14,965 bases of DNA from Actinomycetota bacterium (GCA_016649525.1 JAENXM010000015.1:1-14965); one strand, 5' to 3'; shown: positions 7,801-14,278, numbered from the stretch's first letter. The notes: a model not told the origin generated them from the letters alone. Numbers and translations are program-made.

Positions 7801-9550
7801 TCTCGTCGCTCCCCGGGGGGGAGGGGTTCCACGTGGTCTGTACCATGGGGTCTGTCATGCTGTCGTAGTCGCTCAAACCCCCCACGACGGTACCCTTGAA
7901 GACGGGCGTGGACCACCGCTGATCGTCGCCCTGCATGTCGGTGGCGATCTCGTAGTAGAAGTTGTCCACGTCGCCGTTGTCCAACCATATCCTCCGGTAG
8001 CCGGGGTAGGACCAGTTGTTGCTCGTCTTGTCGAACTGGGCGGAGGTGGTATTGACGAACATGGTCGTGCCCGGGACCGGGTTTCCTTCGTGGTCCTCCC
8101 ACTGTTTTTCCCCGTAGGAGTCCGAGTGGGCGTGCCCGCTTATCTCCAGTGCCACCTTGTTCTCCCGCATCAGCTTGATGCTCGCGAGCCGGCCGTCACC
8201 GTTGCCGTAGTTGATATCAGGGTAGGTGCCGGTCTGCTTCCACATTTCCCCCGAGCCCTCGTACTTCCAGGGGTCGTGGTGCATGGCGCAGGCGCGCATC
8301 TTGGCGGCCTGGCTGTTCTCGAGCTCGTTCTTCACCCAGAGAAGCTGGCCGGTGAACTTGCCCTCGTCAACGGCGTCTTCTCTTTCTTGCGTAAACCCTT
8401 CCTGCCACGTGTCTCCCCCACCGCTCAACTGCCCCTGTGTAGCTCCCGGGGTGCAGGGCCAGCTGCTGTCATTTAACAATAGGGTGAGTTTGCGGTGCGA
8501 AACCGGCCAGTCCATCGAGTCGAGCGCGAGGAACTGGTAATCAGGCCCGTAGTCGAAGGAGTAATACCGGGGCCCGAAGAGGTTCTCGTAGGTTGCCAGG
8601 TAGTCCTCCTGGAGATTCCCCAGCTCGTTCTTCTTGTGGTTATCGTAGCGGGCGTCGGCATCGTGGTTTCCCACAACCATGAAAACGGGCACGTCGAGCT
8701 TGAGCATCTCCTCGTAGAACCAGTCCATCTCGAAGTGATACTCGTAGTAGTCACCGGCGAACGAAGTGCCCTTGTACTGGTCGATGTTGCCGTAGTCCAC
8801 GTTCCTGAGCTTCCATATGCCCAGATCGTAGTCCCCTGTGAAGACGCAGAAATCGGGTTTCTGTACGTTCACCTGCTGTATGGCCTTGTTGAAGTATCCC
8901 GCCCCGTATCCGTCTTCGGTGCTGTAGTCCTCGTGCCGGTAGTCTCGCCCGTCCTTGTTCCAGGGGCAGCCGTGCCAGTAGCCAACCTCGGGTCCCCAGA
9001 CGTGGATGTCGGTCAGCTGGCAGAAGCTGAACCGGTCCTTGTATTCCTCTACCACCTGCAGGGCGTGGGGCTGTGAGTCCGGTATCGGGGTGTCGTCATT
9101 CTGGGTCCCCGTTACGTGCAGGTCGTAGAGGTCGAAAGGTACGTCGTGGGGCACGGTAACCGTGACCAGGTATATCTGCGCGCTCGAGTTATCGGTGAGG
9201 AGCGGCCACCTGTTGCTGTAGCCCTTCTCGTAGCTCTCCACCGGCAGCGTCCTGGTCACGGGGTAGTCTCCGTTGGAGGTGGTCACGCTGACCTCGAAGG
9301 CCTTCATTGTCACGAACGGCTGGGTGAAGTCCTGATTTCGGGGGTCGAACTCTATAACGAAGGAAGATCCGCACTCGATTATCGCCGGGAAGCCGATAGT
9401 CGGATAGATGACGTACTTAATCCGGTCCATGTAATCGGGGTTCTGTGCCCCGGCCCGCTCCGGCGACGGGATGACAAGCAGGTAGACTCCGACCAGGGCA
9501 AGCAGGATTGCGATTACCAGCAGTTGCTTGGATGGGGCTGATTCGTGCAT
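4883..9550 (-). CDS. Exported calcineurin-like metallophosphoesterase with Ig/TIG-like domains and four C-terminal repeats
   Basis: The 1,555-residue protein is read from ATG 9548-9550. The frame is open 28 codons further, but MHESAPSKQ followed by the hydrophobic LLVIAILLALVGVYLLVI is a clear signal peptide or anchor. After a beta-rich N-terminal region, residues about 175-510 hold a complete metallophosphoesterase: TDIHV (about 180), FTGDYD (about 238), VVGNHDAD (about 293), MHHDPW (about 422) and SGHAHSD (about 471). These are the dimetal ligands of the family. Ig-like segments and four TIG-like domains follow, including SFDPGEGKYGDTITIDGQDFG and IDPDHGPVGTNVEINGDNF. Residues about 1140-1555 are four repeats beginning (W/Y/F)YL(A/P)(E/D)G and ending IGGYSD. 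It is probably an extracellular phosphoesterase acting on phospho-mono- or diesters; the substrate (nucleotide, lipid or sugar phosphate) is not determined. Converges with the upstream gene and diverges from the next. Confidence 0.88.
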   Translation of the reverse strand: MHESAPSKQLLVIAILLALVGVYLLVIPSPERAGAQNPDYMDRIKYVIYPTIGFPAIIECGSSFVIEFDPRNQDFTQPFVTMKAFEVSVTTSNGDYPVTRTLPVESYEKGYSNRWPLLTDNSSAQIYLVTVTVPHDVPFDLYDLHVTGTQNDDTPIPDSQPHALQVVEEYKDRFSFCQLTDIHVWGPEVGYWHGCPWNKDGRDYRHEDYSTEDGYGAGYFNKAIQQVNVQKPDFCVFTGDYDLGIWKLRNVDYGNIDQYKGTSFAGDYYEYHFEMDWFYEEMLKLDVPVFMVVGNHDADARYDNHKKNELGNLQEDYLATYENLFGPRYYSFDYGPDYQFLALDSMDWPVSHRKLTLLLNDSSWPCTPGATQGQLSGGGDTWQEGFTQEREDAVDEGKFTGQLLWVKNELENSQAAKMRACAMHHDPWKYEGSGEMWKQTGTYPDINYGNGDGRLASIKLMRENKVALEISGHAHSDSYGEKQWEDHEGNPVPGTTMFVNTTSAQFDKTSNNWSYPGYRRIWLDNGDVDNFYYEIATDMQGDDQRWSTPVFKGTVVGGLSDYDSMTDPMVQTTWNPSPPGSDENVTCTATNYLSGEEFADGSGQWTGDLPGAYLEFPMPYLTDNYYYEVTGGSFGDIYDSGGEPPSRRICQVYTDIDHAPDGSTPTTKDVSVNKSAGPDNMDPTVDNFLIEGGAPSTKDADVDLTIEASDTGGSGLMDMMISNNASFTGATWERYRSTRKWTLEMGAGDKTVYVKVRDAAMPGNESAPDDSTIYLGPAPTFDSFDPGEGKYGDTITIDGQDFGASRSRHSHIEFNGYRAADSDIVTWTDTEIKCKVPYGATTGDITVSVPAGTATSPGPFHVVPTISSISPEKGDNNGSVEITGLAGTGFYDGAGHPVVKLKKGAGEIDGTGVSVVSANNITCSFDLSGAETGAWDVYVENADNRSGTLPGAFTVEYPPPEVESATPHVGANDETLDISNLAGEYFRPGASVKLKMKGKPDITATGVEVPSSNRITCSVGLEDAFPGAYDVVVTNDDGKSGTKSGGFVVNEAEDPEITGIDPDHGPVGTNVEINGDNFDASRGGSCVEFDGIECSDSDYVSWSDKKIEVKVPAGATTGPVTVNAPRGASNGADFAVTNPTWYLAEGSTDWGFDTYVTVENPNSTEVTAEVTYMTPAGSVRRPDISLHPMSQTTIDPRNDIGATDVSTMVRCKENREIAVDRRMLWTGPGAPSQEGHSSIGVPAPAKTWYLAEGSSNWGFECWLLIQNPNDTDATATVTYMIEGKGTASAVKTIPANSRRSYNMADDIGGGDASIKVEADVPVIPERSMYRYDRREGHDSIGTTTPSTDYYLAEGTTDYGFTTYVLVQNPNDQTANVTVTYMTEDGPVPQPEFQMSANSRMTIDVNDQVPSKDLSTWVHADRPVIAERSMYWGEGTPLGEACHDSIGMPAAHDTFYLPDGETQNGYETWTLVQNPNVCDVEVLITYLTPTGNGDVKFTDTVPANSRKTYSMADRLGEGKASVLVECVTSDKRIMVERSMYWSNMGAGTCTIGGYSD
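4886..6134 (-). repeat. Four tandem repeats encoding the C-terminal tetrad (phosphoesterase gene)
   Basis: Reading on the minus strand, the units begin WYLAEGSTDWGF, WYLAEGSSNWGF, YYLAEGTTDYGF and FYLPDGETQNGY. Each continues with (V/I)(E/Q)NPN, a VTYM or ITYL strand, an SR or SQ turn, and ends ER(S)MY or DRRMLW before (H)xSIG. The units differ more from each other than those of the first gene. Each resembles the unit of the same rank in the gene at 9757-12231. Confidence 0.85.
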
Positions 9551-9610
9551 ATCAATTGGCCACCACGTTTCAACTCTTGCGGTTGGCGATTCAAGCGGCT
9601 CCTGTAATAG

Positions 9611-9616
9611 ATTATA
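9611..9616 (-). promoter_or_regulatory. Predicted -10 box of the phosphoesterase gene
   Basis: The minus strand reads a perfect TATAAT here, 60 bases before the ATG at 9550. A convincing -35 at 16-18 bp is missing; TTGGGA lies only 12 bp upstream. The 206-bp region 9551-9756 separates two divergent genes, so it must contain promoters for both. I could not pick one for the plus-strand gene with confidence. Confidence 0.4.
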
Positions 9617-9756
9617 ACGCTTACCGGTTCCCAATAGAGTTACTTGCCGAAAAGTTGCGGATGCGGCCTAAAGGCATTAGAGTTTTTTATCTGGCGGTAT
9701 TTCGTCTGAGAAACTCACGACACGCCAGAGCCGGCAAGAGAAAGGGGCGGAGGTCA

Positions 9757-12231
9757 ATGTCTTCGAGAAGGTTCGGCGCGACGGGAAGGTTCACGGCTTC
9801 GATAGTCATGCTCGCGATGCTGATTGCGAGCGTCGGCCTGCTCGCGTCACCCGCGGTCGGGGAGGCATCGTTCGATTGGGAGCAGGTGAACGCGGACGGC
9901 TTCTGGGTGACAGACCCCATAACAAACAACAGCGCGACCTCTATGGCCGTTTATAACAACCGGTTGTACGCCGGCACTTACGCACTACTCGGCTGCCAGG
10001 TGTGGAGGTTCGACAGCGGTACCGACTGGACTCAGATCGTGGGGCAGGACCCAATCGGCACACCGGGCACCGGCCCCGGCTTTGGGGATTCCTACAACAA
10101 AACGGCATTAAGCATGGCGGTGGCGGACAGGCTCTACGTGGGTACGTGGAACTCCAAGACTGGAGGAGAGGTATGGGCGTATGACGGTAACGGGTGGACC
10201 AGGGTCGGCAACTCGGGACTGGGTGGAGGTATGGATTACACCGCCGTGAGCGGCATGGCGGTGCTGGAAGGCAAGATCTACGCGGCGGTGAGCGACCTGC
10301 CCGGGGGAGCGGCGACACAGGCCAGGATATACCGCTACGCGGGCAGCGACAACTGGATCCAAGAGAACAACGACGGGTTCGGCAACCCGGACAATACCAC
10401 ATGCCGGAGCCTCGCGGTCCACGGCAACACGCTGTACGCGGGAACCGGCAACAACAACACCGGCTTTGAGATCTGGCGCTTCGACGGTCCCACAAAGCAC
10501 GACTGGACCCGCATAGCGGACAGCGGTTTCGGTAATACCGAGAACGCCGAGGCAAGGAGCCTCGCGTCGTACGACGGGAAGCTGTACGCGGGTATAAACG
10601 GAGACACGGGATCCCTCTACCGCTACGACGGCGTAGGGTCCTGGACCAGGCTGTTCAGCGCGGGGGCGGACTCGCTGAGGACAATGGTGGATTACGCGGG
10701 GAGCCTTTTCCTGGGGTTCAGCGACAGCACGTCGCTCCTAGAGATATGGAAGTATGACGGCACCAACTTCGCGAAGATATCCGAAAACGGCTTCGGGGAC
10801 CCCGCGAACGTGGCCGTGCACAGCATGGTGGTCTACGACGGGCACTTATACTGCGGGACAGCCAACACCAACACCGGGTGCGAGGTCTGGCGAAACCGCT
10901 TCCCCGACAACGCGACCTGGTATCTGGCCGAGGGCTCATCCGCCTGGGGCTTCTCCACCTTGATAAACGTGGAAAACCCGAACCCGACCGAAGTAACCGC
11001 CGTGGTTACCTACATGAGCACAGCGGCAGGCGTCGGCGTCTCGGGTGATGGGACCCTCAAGAGCACCGAGGTCAAGCTTCCGGCCGAGAGTCGCACCACG
11101 ATAAGCGCGGATGAGGACCTGGGGTATGAGACCGACTTCTCCACCAGGGTTCTCTGCCTGGAGGGCCTGCCCATAGCGGTGGACCGCACAATGGTATGGC
11201 AGGCGGCGGACAGCCAGGCCGCCGGTTACCACAACTCCATCGGGGTAAACTCTCCGGCGGAGACCTGGTACCTTCCGGAGGGCTCGTCCGCCTGGGGTTT
11301 CGAGTGCTGGACGCTCATCGAGAACCCCAACGGGGCCGAGGCCAACGTGACCCTCACCTACATGATAGAGGGCACGGGCCCGGTCGCCTTCGCCAGAAAG
11401 GTCCCGGCCCATTCCCGGGCGACCTACAACATGGAGTGGGACATAGGCAAGTACGACGCGTCCATCGAGGTGAAAAGCGATATCCCGGTGGTCCCCGAGA
11501 GGGCCATGTACAAGTACTGGACGCCACCGGGTTCCGGTGTCGAGTATCGAAGGGAAGGCCACGTCTCGGTCGGGACGGCAACGCCGGCGAATAACTTCTA
11601 CCTGGCCGAGGGCACCACTGCCTGGGGCTTCACCACCTACGTGCTTGTCCAGAACCCCAACAAGGGGCAGGCCACGATCGAGCTCACCTACATGACCCCG
11701 GAAGGTCCGATCGAGCTGTATCCAATGAACATACCCCCGCAGTCGCGCAGGACGATAAGGGTGAACGACACGGTCGAGTATCCCACCGACCTCTCAACGC
11801 TGGTTCACTCGGACCGCCCCATCATCGCCGAGAGGGCCATGTACTGGGCGACGGATCCGGATGCGGGCGAGGCCATGCACGACTCCATAGGCGTGAGCGC
11901 TCCCCACTCCACCTGGTACCTGCCGGACGGGCTGACGTCGAGCGATGACGACGGCACCGAGACCTGGACCCTCGTCCAGAACCCCAACGACTCGGAGGTT
12001 GAAATACTGGTCTCCTACTTCACGACGACGGGCATCGGTAACGTAACGTTCACCGACGTAATACCCGCCAGTTCCCGCCGCACCTACAACATGGCGGACT
12101 ACCTCGACGAGAAATCAGCCTCGATAATGGTCAAGTGCCTTACCACAGACATGAAAGTGATCACCGAGCGCGCGGTGTACTACCAGGGCCGCTGGGGCGG
12201 CACCGATACCATCGGAGGCTACTCGGACTAA
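9757..12231 (+). CDS. Exported beta-propeller protein with four C-terminal repeats
   Basis: The 824-residue protein starts at ATG 9757, preceded by GGGGCGGAGG and followed by a signal peptide (MSSRRFGATGRFTAS, then IVMLAMLIASVGLLASPAVG, cleavage probably near EA-SF). The frame extends 83 codons upstream, but that part overlaps the divergent promoter region and has no protein-like character. Residues about 60-385 hold seven kelch-like blades of the form 'SMAVYxxxLYAGTxxxxxGxEVWRY(D)', with W(T)R(I)xxxGFG between blades. This fold is different in sequence from the propeller at 1049. Residues 388-824 are four repeats with WYLAEGSSAWGF-type starts, ending in IGGYSD, with no LPXTG signal or C-terminal membrane helix. 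It is likely secreted or surface-bound; the propeller may bind a polymer or a partner. No catalytic motif was seen. Transcribed divergently from the phosphoesterase gene and possibly co-regulated with it. Confidence 0.85.
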   Translation: MSSRRFGATGRFTASIVMLAMLIASVGLLASPAVGEASFDWEQVNADGFWVTDPITNNSATSMAVYNNRLYAGTYALLGCQVWRFDSGTDWTQIVGQDPIGTPGTGPGFGDSYNKTALSMAVADRLYVGTWNSKTGGEVWAYDGNGWTRVGNSGLGGGMDYTAVSGMAVLEGKIYAAVSDLPGGAATQARIYRYAGSDNWIQENNDGFGNPDNTTCRSLAVHGNTLYAGTGNNNTGFEIWRFDGPTKHDWTRIADSGFGNTENAEARSLASYDGKLYAGINGDTGSLYRYDGVGSWTRLFSAGADSLRTMVDYAGSLFLGFSDSTSLLEIWKYDGTNFAKISENGFGDPANVAVHSMVVYDGHLYCGTANTNTGCEVWRNRFPDNATWYLAEGSSAWGFSTLINVENPNPTEVTAVVTYMSTAAGVGVSGDGTLKSTEVKLPAESRTTISADEDLGYETDFSTRVLCLEGLPIAVDRTMVWQAADSQAAGYHNSIGVNSPAETWYLPEGSSAWGFECWTLIENPNGAEANVTLTYMIEGTGPVAFARKVPAHSRATYNMEWDIGKYDASIEVKSDIPVVPERAMYKYWTPPGSGVEYRREGHVSVGTATPANNFYLAEGTTAWGFTTYVLVQNPNKGQATIELTYMTPEGPIELYPMNIPPQSRRTIRVNDTVEYPTDLSTLVHSDRPIIAERAMYWATDPDAGEAMHDSIGVSAPHSTWYLPDGLTSSDDDGTETWTLVQNPNDSEVEILVSYFTTTGIGNVTFTDVIPASSRRTYNMADYLDEKSASIMVKCLTTDMKVITERAVYYQGRWGGTDTIGGYSD
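10918..12228 (+). repeat. Four tandem repeats encoding the C-terminal tetrad (third gene)
   Basis: Units start WYLAEGSSAWGF (10918), WYLPEGSSAWGF (about 11269), FYLAEGTTAWGF (about 11599) and WYLPDGLTSSDDDGTE (about 11911). Rank by rank they match the phosphoesterase tetrad. Unit 1 shares VENPNxTEVTA and IAVDRxM. Unit 2 shares FECW, TYMIEG and VPERxMY. Unit 3 shares FTTYVLVQNPN. Unit 4 shares ETWTLVQNPN and the IGGYSD end. Confidence 0.85.
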
Positions 12232-12331
12232 ACCCCGATTCCTGAAAGCCACCTTCACACCAGTACTCTCCACCCCAAAGACAACTGCTCCCAGGCACAG
12301 GACAGAAAGAATCCTGGCTGAAAACCGTTTG
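12232..12331. other. Short spacer, no gene seen
   Basis: No clear terminator for the upstream gene is visible. Just before the repeat element, CTGAAAACCGTTTGAG resembles the anticodon-arm region of the tRNA-Ser fragment at 14300-14311 (shared TGAAAACCGTT, 11 nt). This hints that the element copy sits in a decayed tRNA-Ser. Confidence 0.35.
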
Positions 12332-12560
12332 AGCCCGGCCTCTCGAGGCCGGGTCTGCAGCGGGCCTGAGAGGCCCGCCTCAAGGGAAGGTCGAATCCCT
12401 CTTCTCGCATCAGAATGTCTCGAGTGTCGTCACCTTTCAGGTGCAGGAATTCTTCGGAGTGCGCGATAATGGCTCTTATCGAGCGCATGCCGTAGGCGGC
12501 TAAGGTTTTTTGGGACGGTTCAGGGATCAGTACTTCCGGCGGAGCGTTATCGATACTCAT
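12255..12560 (-). pseudogene. Possible small gene interrupted by the repeat element
   Basis: From ATG 12558-12560 on the minus strand, the first 49 residues (MSIDNAPPEVLIPEPSQKTL... HSEEFLHLKGDDTRDIL) look protein-like: acidic, with a proline-rich start and a helix. After that the frame runs into the twin-hairpin element and becomes arginine- and cysteine-rich read-through. No strong ribosome site precedes the ATG. It may be the start of a gene whose end was replaced by the element, or chance. Family not recognised. Confidence 0.22.
12332..12412 (+). repeat. Twin-hairpin element with tRNA-Ser-like tail, copy 2
   Basis: Second copy of the unit at 737-816. Hairpin 1 keeps the same 8-bp stem but its loop is CTCG instead of CTT. 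Hairpin 2 has GCGGGCC/GGCCCGC, where copy 1 has a G-T closing pair, a structure-preserving change. The tail keeps AGGGA...TCGAATCCCT, but the acceptor part has decayed (CTTCTCGCATCA against CTCCCTCCGCCA). Stems are better conserved than loops and tail, as expected for a structured RNA or DNA hairpin under selection. It lies 101 bases after the third large gene, so the two copies bracket the three surface-protein genes in direct orientation. Confidence 0.7.
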
Positions 12561-12623
12561 CTGGGCTCGAGCGCAGCGGTCGATGCGGCTCGCTTGATCT
12601 CCGTGATTTCTTGGTGGAAATGC

Positions 12624-12663
12624 TTGATTATGTGATTCCAATAACTTAACATATATGTTAAGT
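12624..12663 (+). promoter_or_regulatory. Promoter and 20-bp palindromic operator of the TA operon
   Basis: ACTTAACATATATGTTAAGT (12644-12663) is a perfect 20-bp palindrome. A -35 TTGATT (12624-12629) and a -10 TAACAT (12647-12652) have 17-bp spacing, so the palindrome covers the -10 and start point. The operon's first ATG (12667) follows 3 bp later with no Shine-Dalgarno, suggesting a very short or leaderless transcript. An in-frame ATG at 12655 lies inside the palindrome and is less likely. AbiEi-family antitoxins are known to bind inverted repeats in their own promoter, so autoregulation is inferred. Confidence 0.6.
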
Positions 12664-12666
12664 ATC

Positions 12667-13329
12667 ATGGAACAGATATTGGCGGAGCGTCTGGCTCTCG
12701 AACTGAAGATAGACGTGACCCAGGTGGTTAGGGAGTACTGGGAAGTTGTTCTCCTTAATCGACTCTTCGAATCCCCCGGGAGTAGTGACCTGGTGTTCAA
12801 GGGAGACACCGCGCTGAGGCTGGCCTACGGCTCCCCGCGCTTCTCCGAGGACCTCGACTTCTCGTTGCTCGAGGACAACCTGAGAGGAACCTTCAAGGAG
12901 ATGTCCTCGGGGCTCGTGAAACCGTTCGCTGTGGCTGATATTACGGACCTGGCCGCCAAACGATGGACATACCTCTGCGAGATCAGAATAACCGCGGATT
13001 ATCTCTCACAGCCTTTCCGGATAAAACTGGAAGTATCGAGACGGCCGGCTCCGGGCTATAGGAGCGAACTGCGCCTCATTACATCAACCACCACGCCCAT
13101 CCAGGCTCTTTGCAGGGTCGCCACTCTCGAGCAGTTGTTTCAAGATAAGCAAGACTGCATCATGGATCGAGCGGCGCCAAAGGACATTTTTGATCTGTGG
13201 TTCATATCTCAGAAAATGGGAATCCAATATAGGCCACCTGACACGAAGACCACCCCAAGAGAGCTTAAGCGCGAACTGGCGAAGTATCTTCCGTCCGACT
13301 ACCAGAGAGTGATCGAGGAATTGCTTTGA
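12667..13329 (+). CDS. AbiEii/AbiGii-family nucleotidyltransferase toxin
   Basis: The protein has 220 residues from ATG 12667 (224 if ATG 12655 is used). Residues 42-66 hold the polymerase-beta-like core: LVFKGDTALRLAYG, then PRFSEDLDFS with the metal-binding acidic pair D62 and D64. Near 168-176, R..APKDIFDLWF matches the C-terminal (K)D.xDL motif of the family. The family is the toxin of type IV toxin-antitoxin / abortive-infection systems; members transfer nucleotides, and characterised relatives act on tRNA 3' ends. The usual KGGT motif is KGDT here (D47), which could alter the active site. It is the first gene of a two-gene operon, overlapping the next by 4 bp. Canonical AbiE operons place the antitoxin first, so the order is reversed. 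GC is lower than in the surface-protein genes. Confidence 0.85.
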   Translation: MEQILAERLALELKIDVTQVVREYWEVVLLNRLFESPGSSDLVFKGDTALRLAYGSPRFSEDLDFSLLEDNLRGTFKEMSSGLVKPFAVADITDLAAKRWTYLCEIRITADYLSQPFRIKLEVSRRPAPGYRSELRLITSTTTPIQALCRVATLEQLFQDKQDCIMDRAAPKDIFDLWFISQKMGIQYRPPDTKTTPRELKRELAKYLPSDYQRVIEELL

Positions 13330-13901
13330 GAGAAACGGAACTTCTCAAGAACCTGAGAACCACCCAGAAAGCGTTCTTCACCATTTCAGATCTCGAGAAA
13401 ATAACCGGTCTGGACAGGAAGAGTCTGTATGTCTCACTAAACAGGTGGTTCAAGAAAGGCGTTCTCGAGAGAGCCGGCAGGAACATCTATGTCGTTGGGG
13501 GCGAGCCGGTCAAGCTCGAAGCAATAGCGGGGCAGGCCTACTTCCCGAGTTACCTGTCATTTGAATCGGCCCTGACCAGGTTTGGCGTGTTGAACCTGGT
13601 TCCGTATTCACTGTCATTCGCGACCACCAGGAAGACGAAATCGATGACCTTGCTGGAACGCAGGGTGGACTACAGGCATCTCAAGCAGGAGCTTTTTTTC
13701 GGCTTTACTCATGAAGAGGGTCTATATGTCGCGGAACCTGAGAAAGCGTTGCTAGACCTTGTCTACTTCCGTTCATTGGGAAAGGCTACAATTCCATCAG
13801 AGGAAATGGACCTGAGGTCGCTGTCCGAAAAGACCCTCGGAAAATATGCAAGGCAATTTCCATCGAGGGTTCTGGAAGTGCTTGAGCAACTGCTGTCGTA
13901 G
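13326..13901 (+). CDS. AbiEi-type antitoxin with N-terminal winged helix
   Basis: The 191-residue protein starts at TTG 13326, which overlaps the toxin stop (TTGA); GAGGAA lies about 7 bases upstream. Residues about 1-60 form a winged-helix DNA-binding domain (FFTISDLEKITGLDRKSLYVSLNRWFKKGVL, then RNIYVV). The rest is the AbiEi antitoxin region: YLSFESALTRFGV, SFATTRKTKSM, FFGF and YVAEPEKALLDLVY. Characterised members bind the operon promoter through the winged helix and counter the toxin without stable complex formation (type IV). The overlap indicates translational coupling with the toxin. The palindrome at 12644-12663 is the obvious candidate binding site. Family assignment is firm; the antitoxin role is inferred from the pairing. 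Confidence 0.82.
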   Translation: MRETELLKNLRTTQKAFFTISDLEKITGLDRKSLYVSLNRWFKKGVLERAGRNIYVVGGEPVKLEAIAGQAYFPSYLSFESALTRFGVLNLVPYSLSFATTRKTKSMTLLERRVDYRHLKQELFFGFTHEEGLYVAEPEKALLDLVYFRSLGKATIPSEEMDLRSLSEKTLGKYARQFPSRVLEVLEQLLS

Positions 13902-13974
13902 ATGCATCGGTAAATGCGGATTAGACCCGCGGCTTCTTCCCTGGCTCTTACCCGGCGATCTTGAGGTAAAGCCA

Positions 13975-14265
13975 ATGATCGAGCGCTCGCTAACCAGCAT
14001 GCGAACAGGCTCAACGGGTTTCAAAGCAGACGGTTCGCTGTCGGGCTTGACTTTCAGCCCATTGAACAATGTGGTCGCTTGTAGAGACGCTGGCGGAAAT
14101 GTCTATATCCTAGTTGACGGCAAGCCAGGTATCTTCCCTTCAAACCGCCTTCATGCAGGACTCAATGGCGGAGGGAGAGGGATTCGAACCCCCGGAGCCT
14201 ATAACCCTAATTATCAAGAGCAATATTTGGTGATAACGCCGATTATCGAGCACGCGTTACATTGA
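13975..14265 (+). CDS. Doubtful small ORF running into a tRNA fragment
   Basis: The ATG at 13975 has GAGG about 9 bases upstream. The product would be 96 residues. SGLTFSPLNNVVACRDAGGNVYILV looks faintly like a WD40 blade. From about residue 65 the frame crosses the minus-strand tRNA fragment and gives GGGRGIRTPG, a familiar artefact of reading a tRNA antisense. The real gene, if any, is truncated by that fragment. Otherwise 13902-14165 holds nothing I can name. Confidence 0.2.
   Translation: MIERSLTSMRTGSTGFKADGSLSGLTFSPLNNVVACRDAGGNVYILVDGKPGIFPSNRLHAGLNGGGRGIRTPGAYNPNYQEQYLVITPIIEHALH
14166..14193 (-). tRNA. tRNA-Ser 3' fragment (T arm, acceptor 3' strand, CCA)
   Basis: On the minus strand, GGGGG-TTCGAAT-CCCTC forms a T arm (one G-T pair). 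It is followed by TCCCTCC, discriminator G and CCA. The G73 discriminator and this acceptor fit tRNA-Ser. The matching GGAGGGA 5' strand, D arm and anticodon arm are absent upstream, so it is a 28-nt remnant. Such 3' ends are typical attachment sites of integrative elements. It matches the tail of the repeat at 793-816 over 24 nt. Confidence 0.65.
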
Positions 14266-14278
14266 TACAGTCCAATAA

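Noticed and set aside
7577..8476. Plus-strand frame of 299 codons opposite the phosphoesterase catalytic domain
   Set aside because: Low-complexity V/G/R composition; antisense to GNHD- and GHAH-bearing coding sequence.
9551..9634. 28-codon N-terminal extension of the phosphoesterase
   Set aside because: It would cover the TATAAT box and place the signal peptide internally.
9508..9756. Upstream extension of the third surface gene
   Set aside because: Would overlap the 5' end of the divergent gene and both promoters; ATG 9757 has a ribosome site and a signal peptide.
13975..14165. WD40 protein
   Set aside because: Only one faint blade-like stretch; too short and without further blades.
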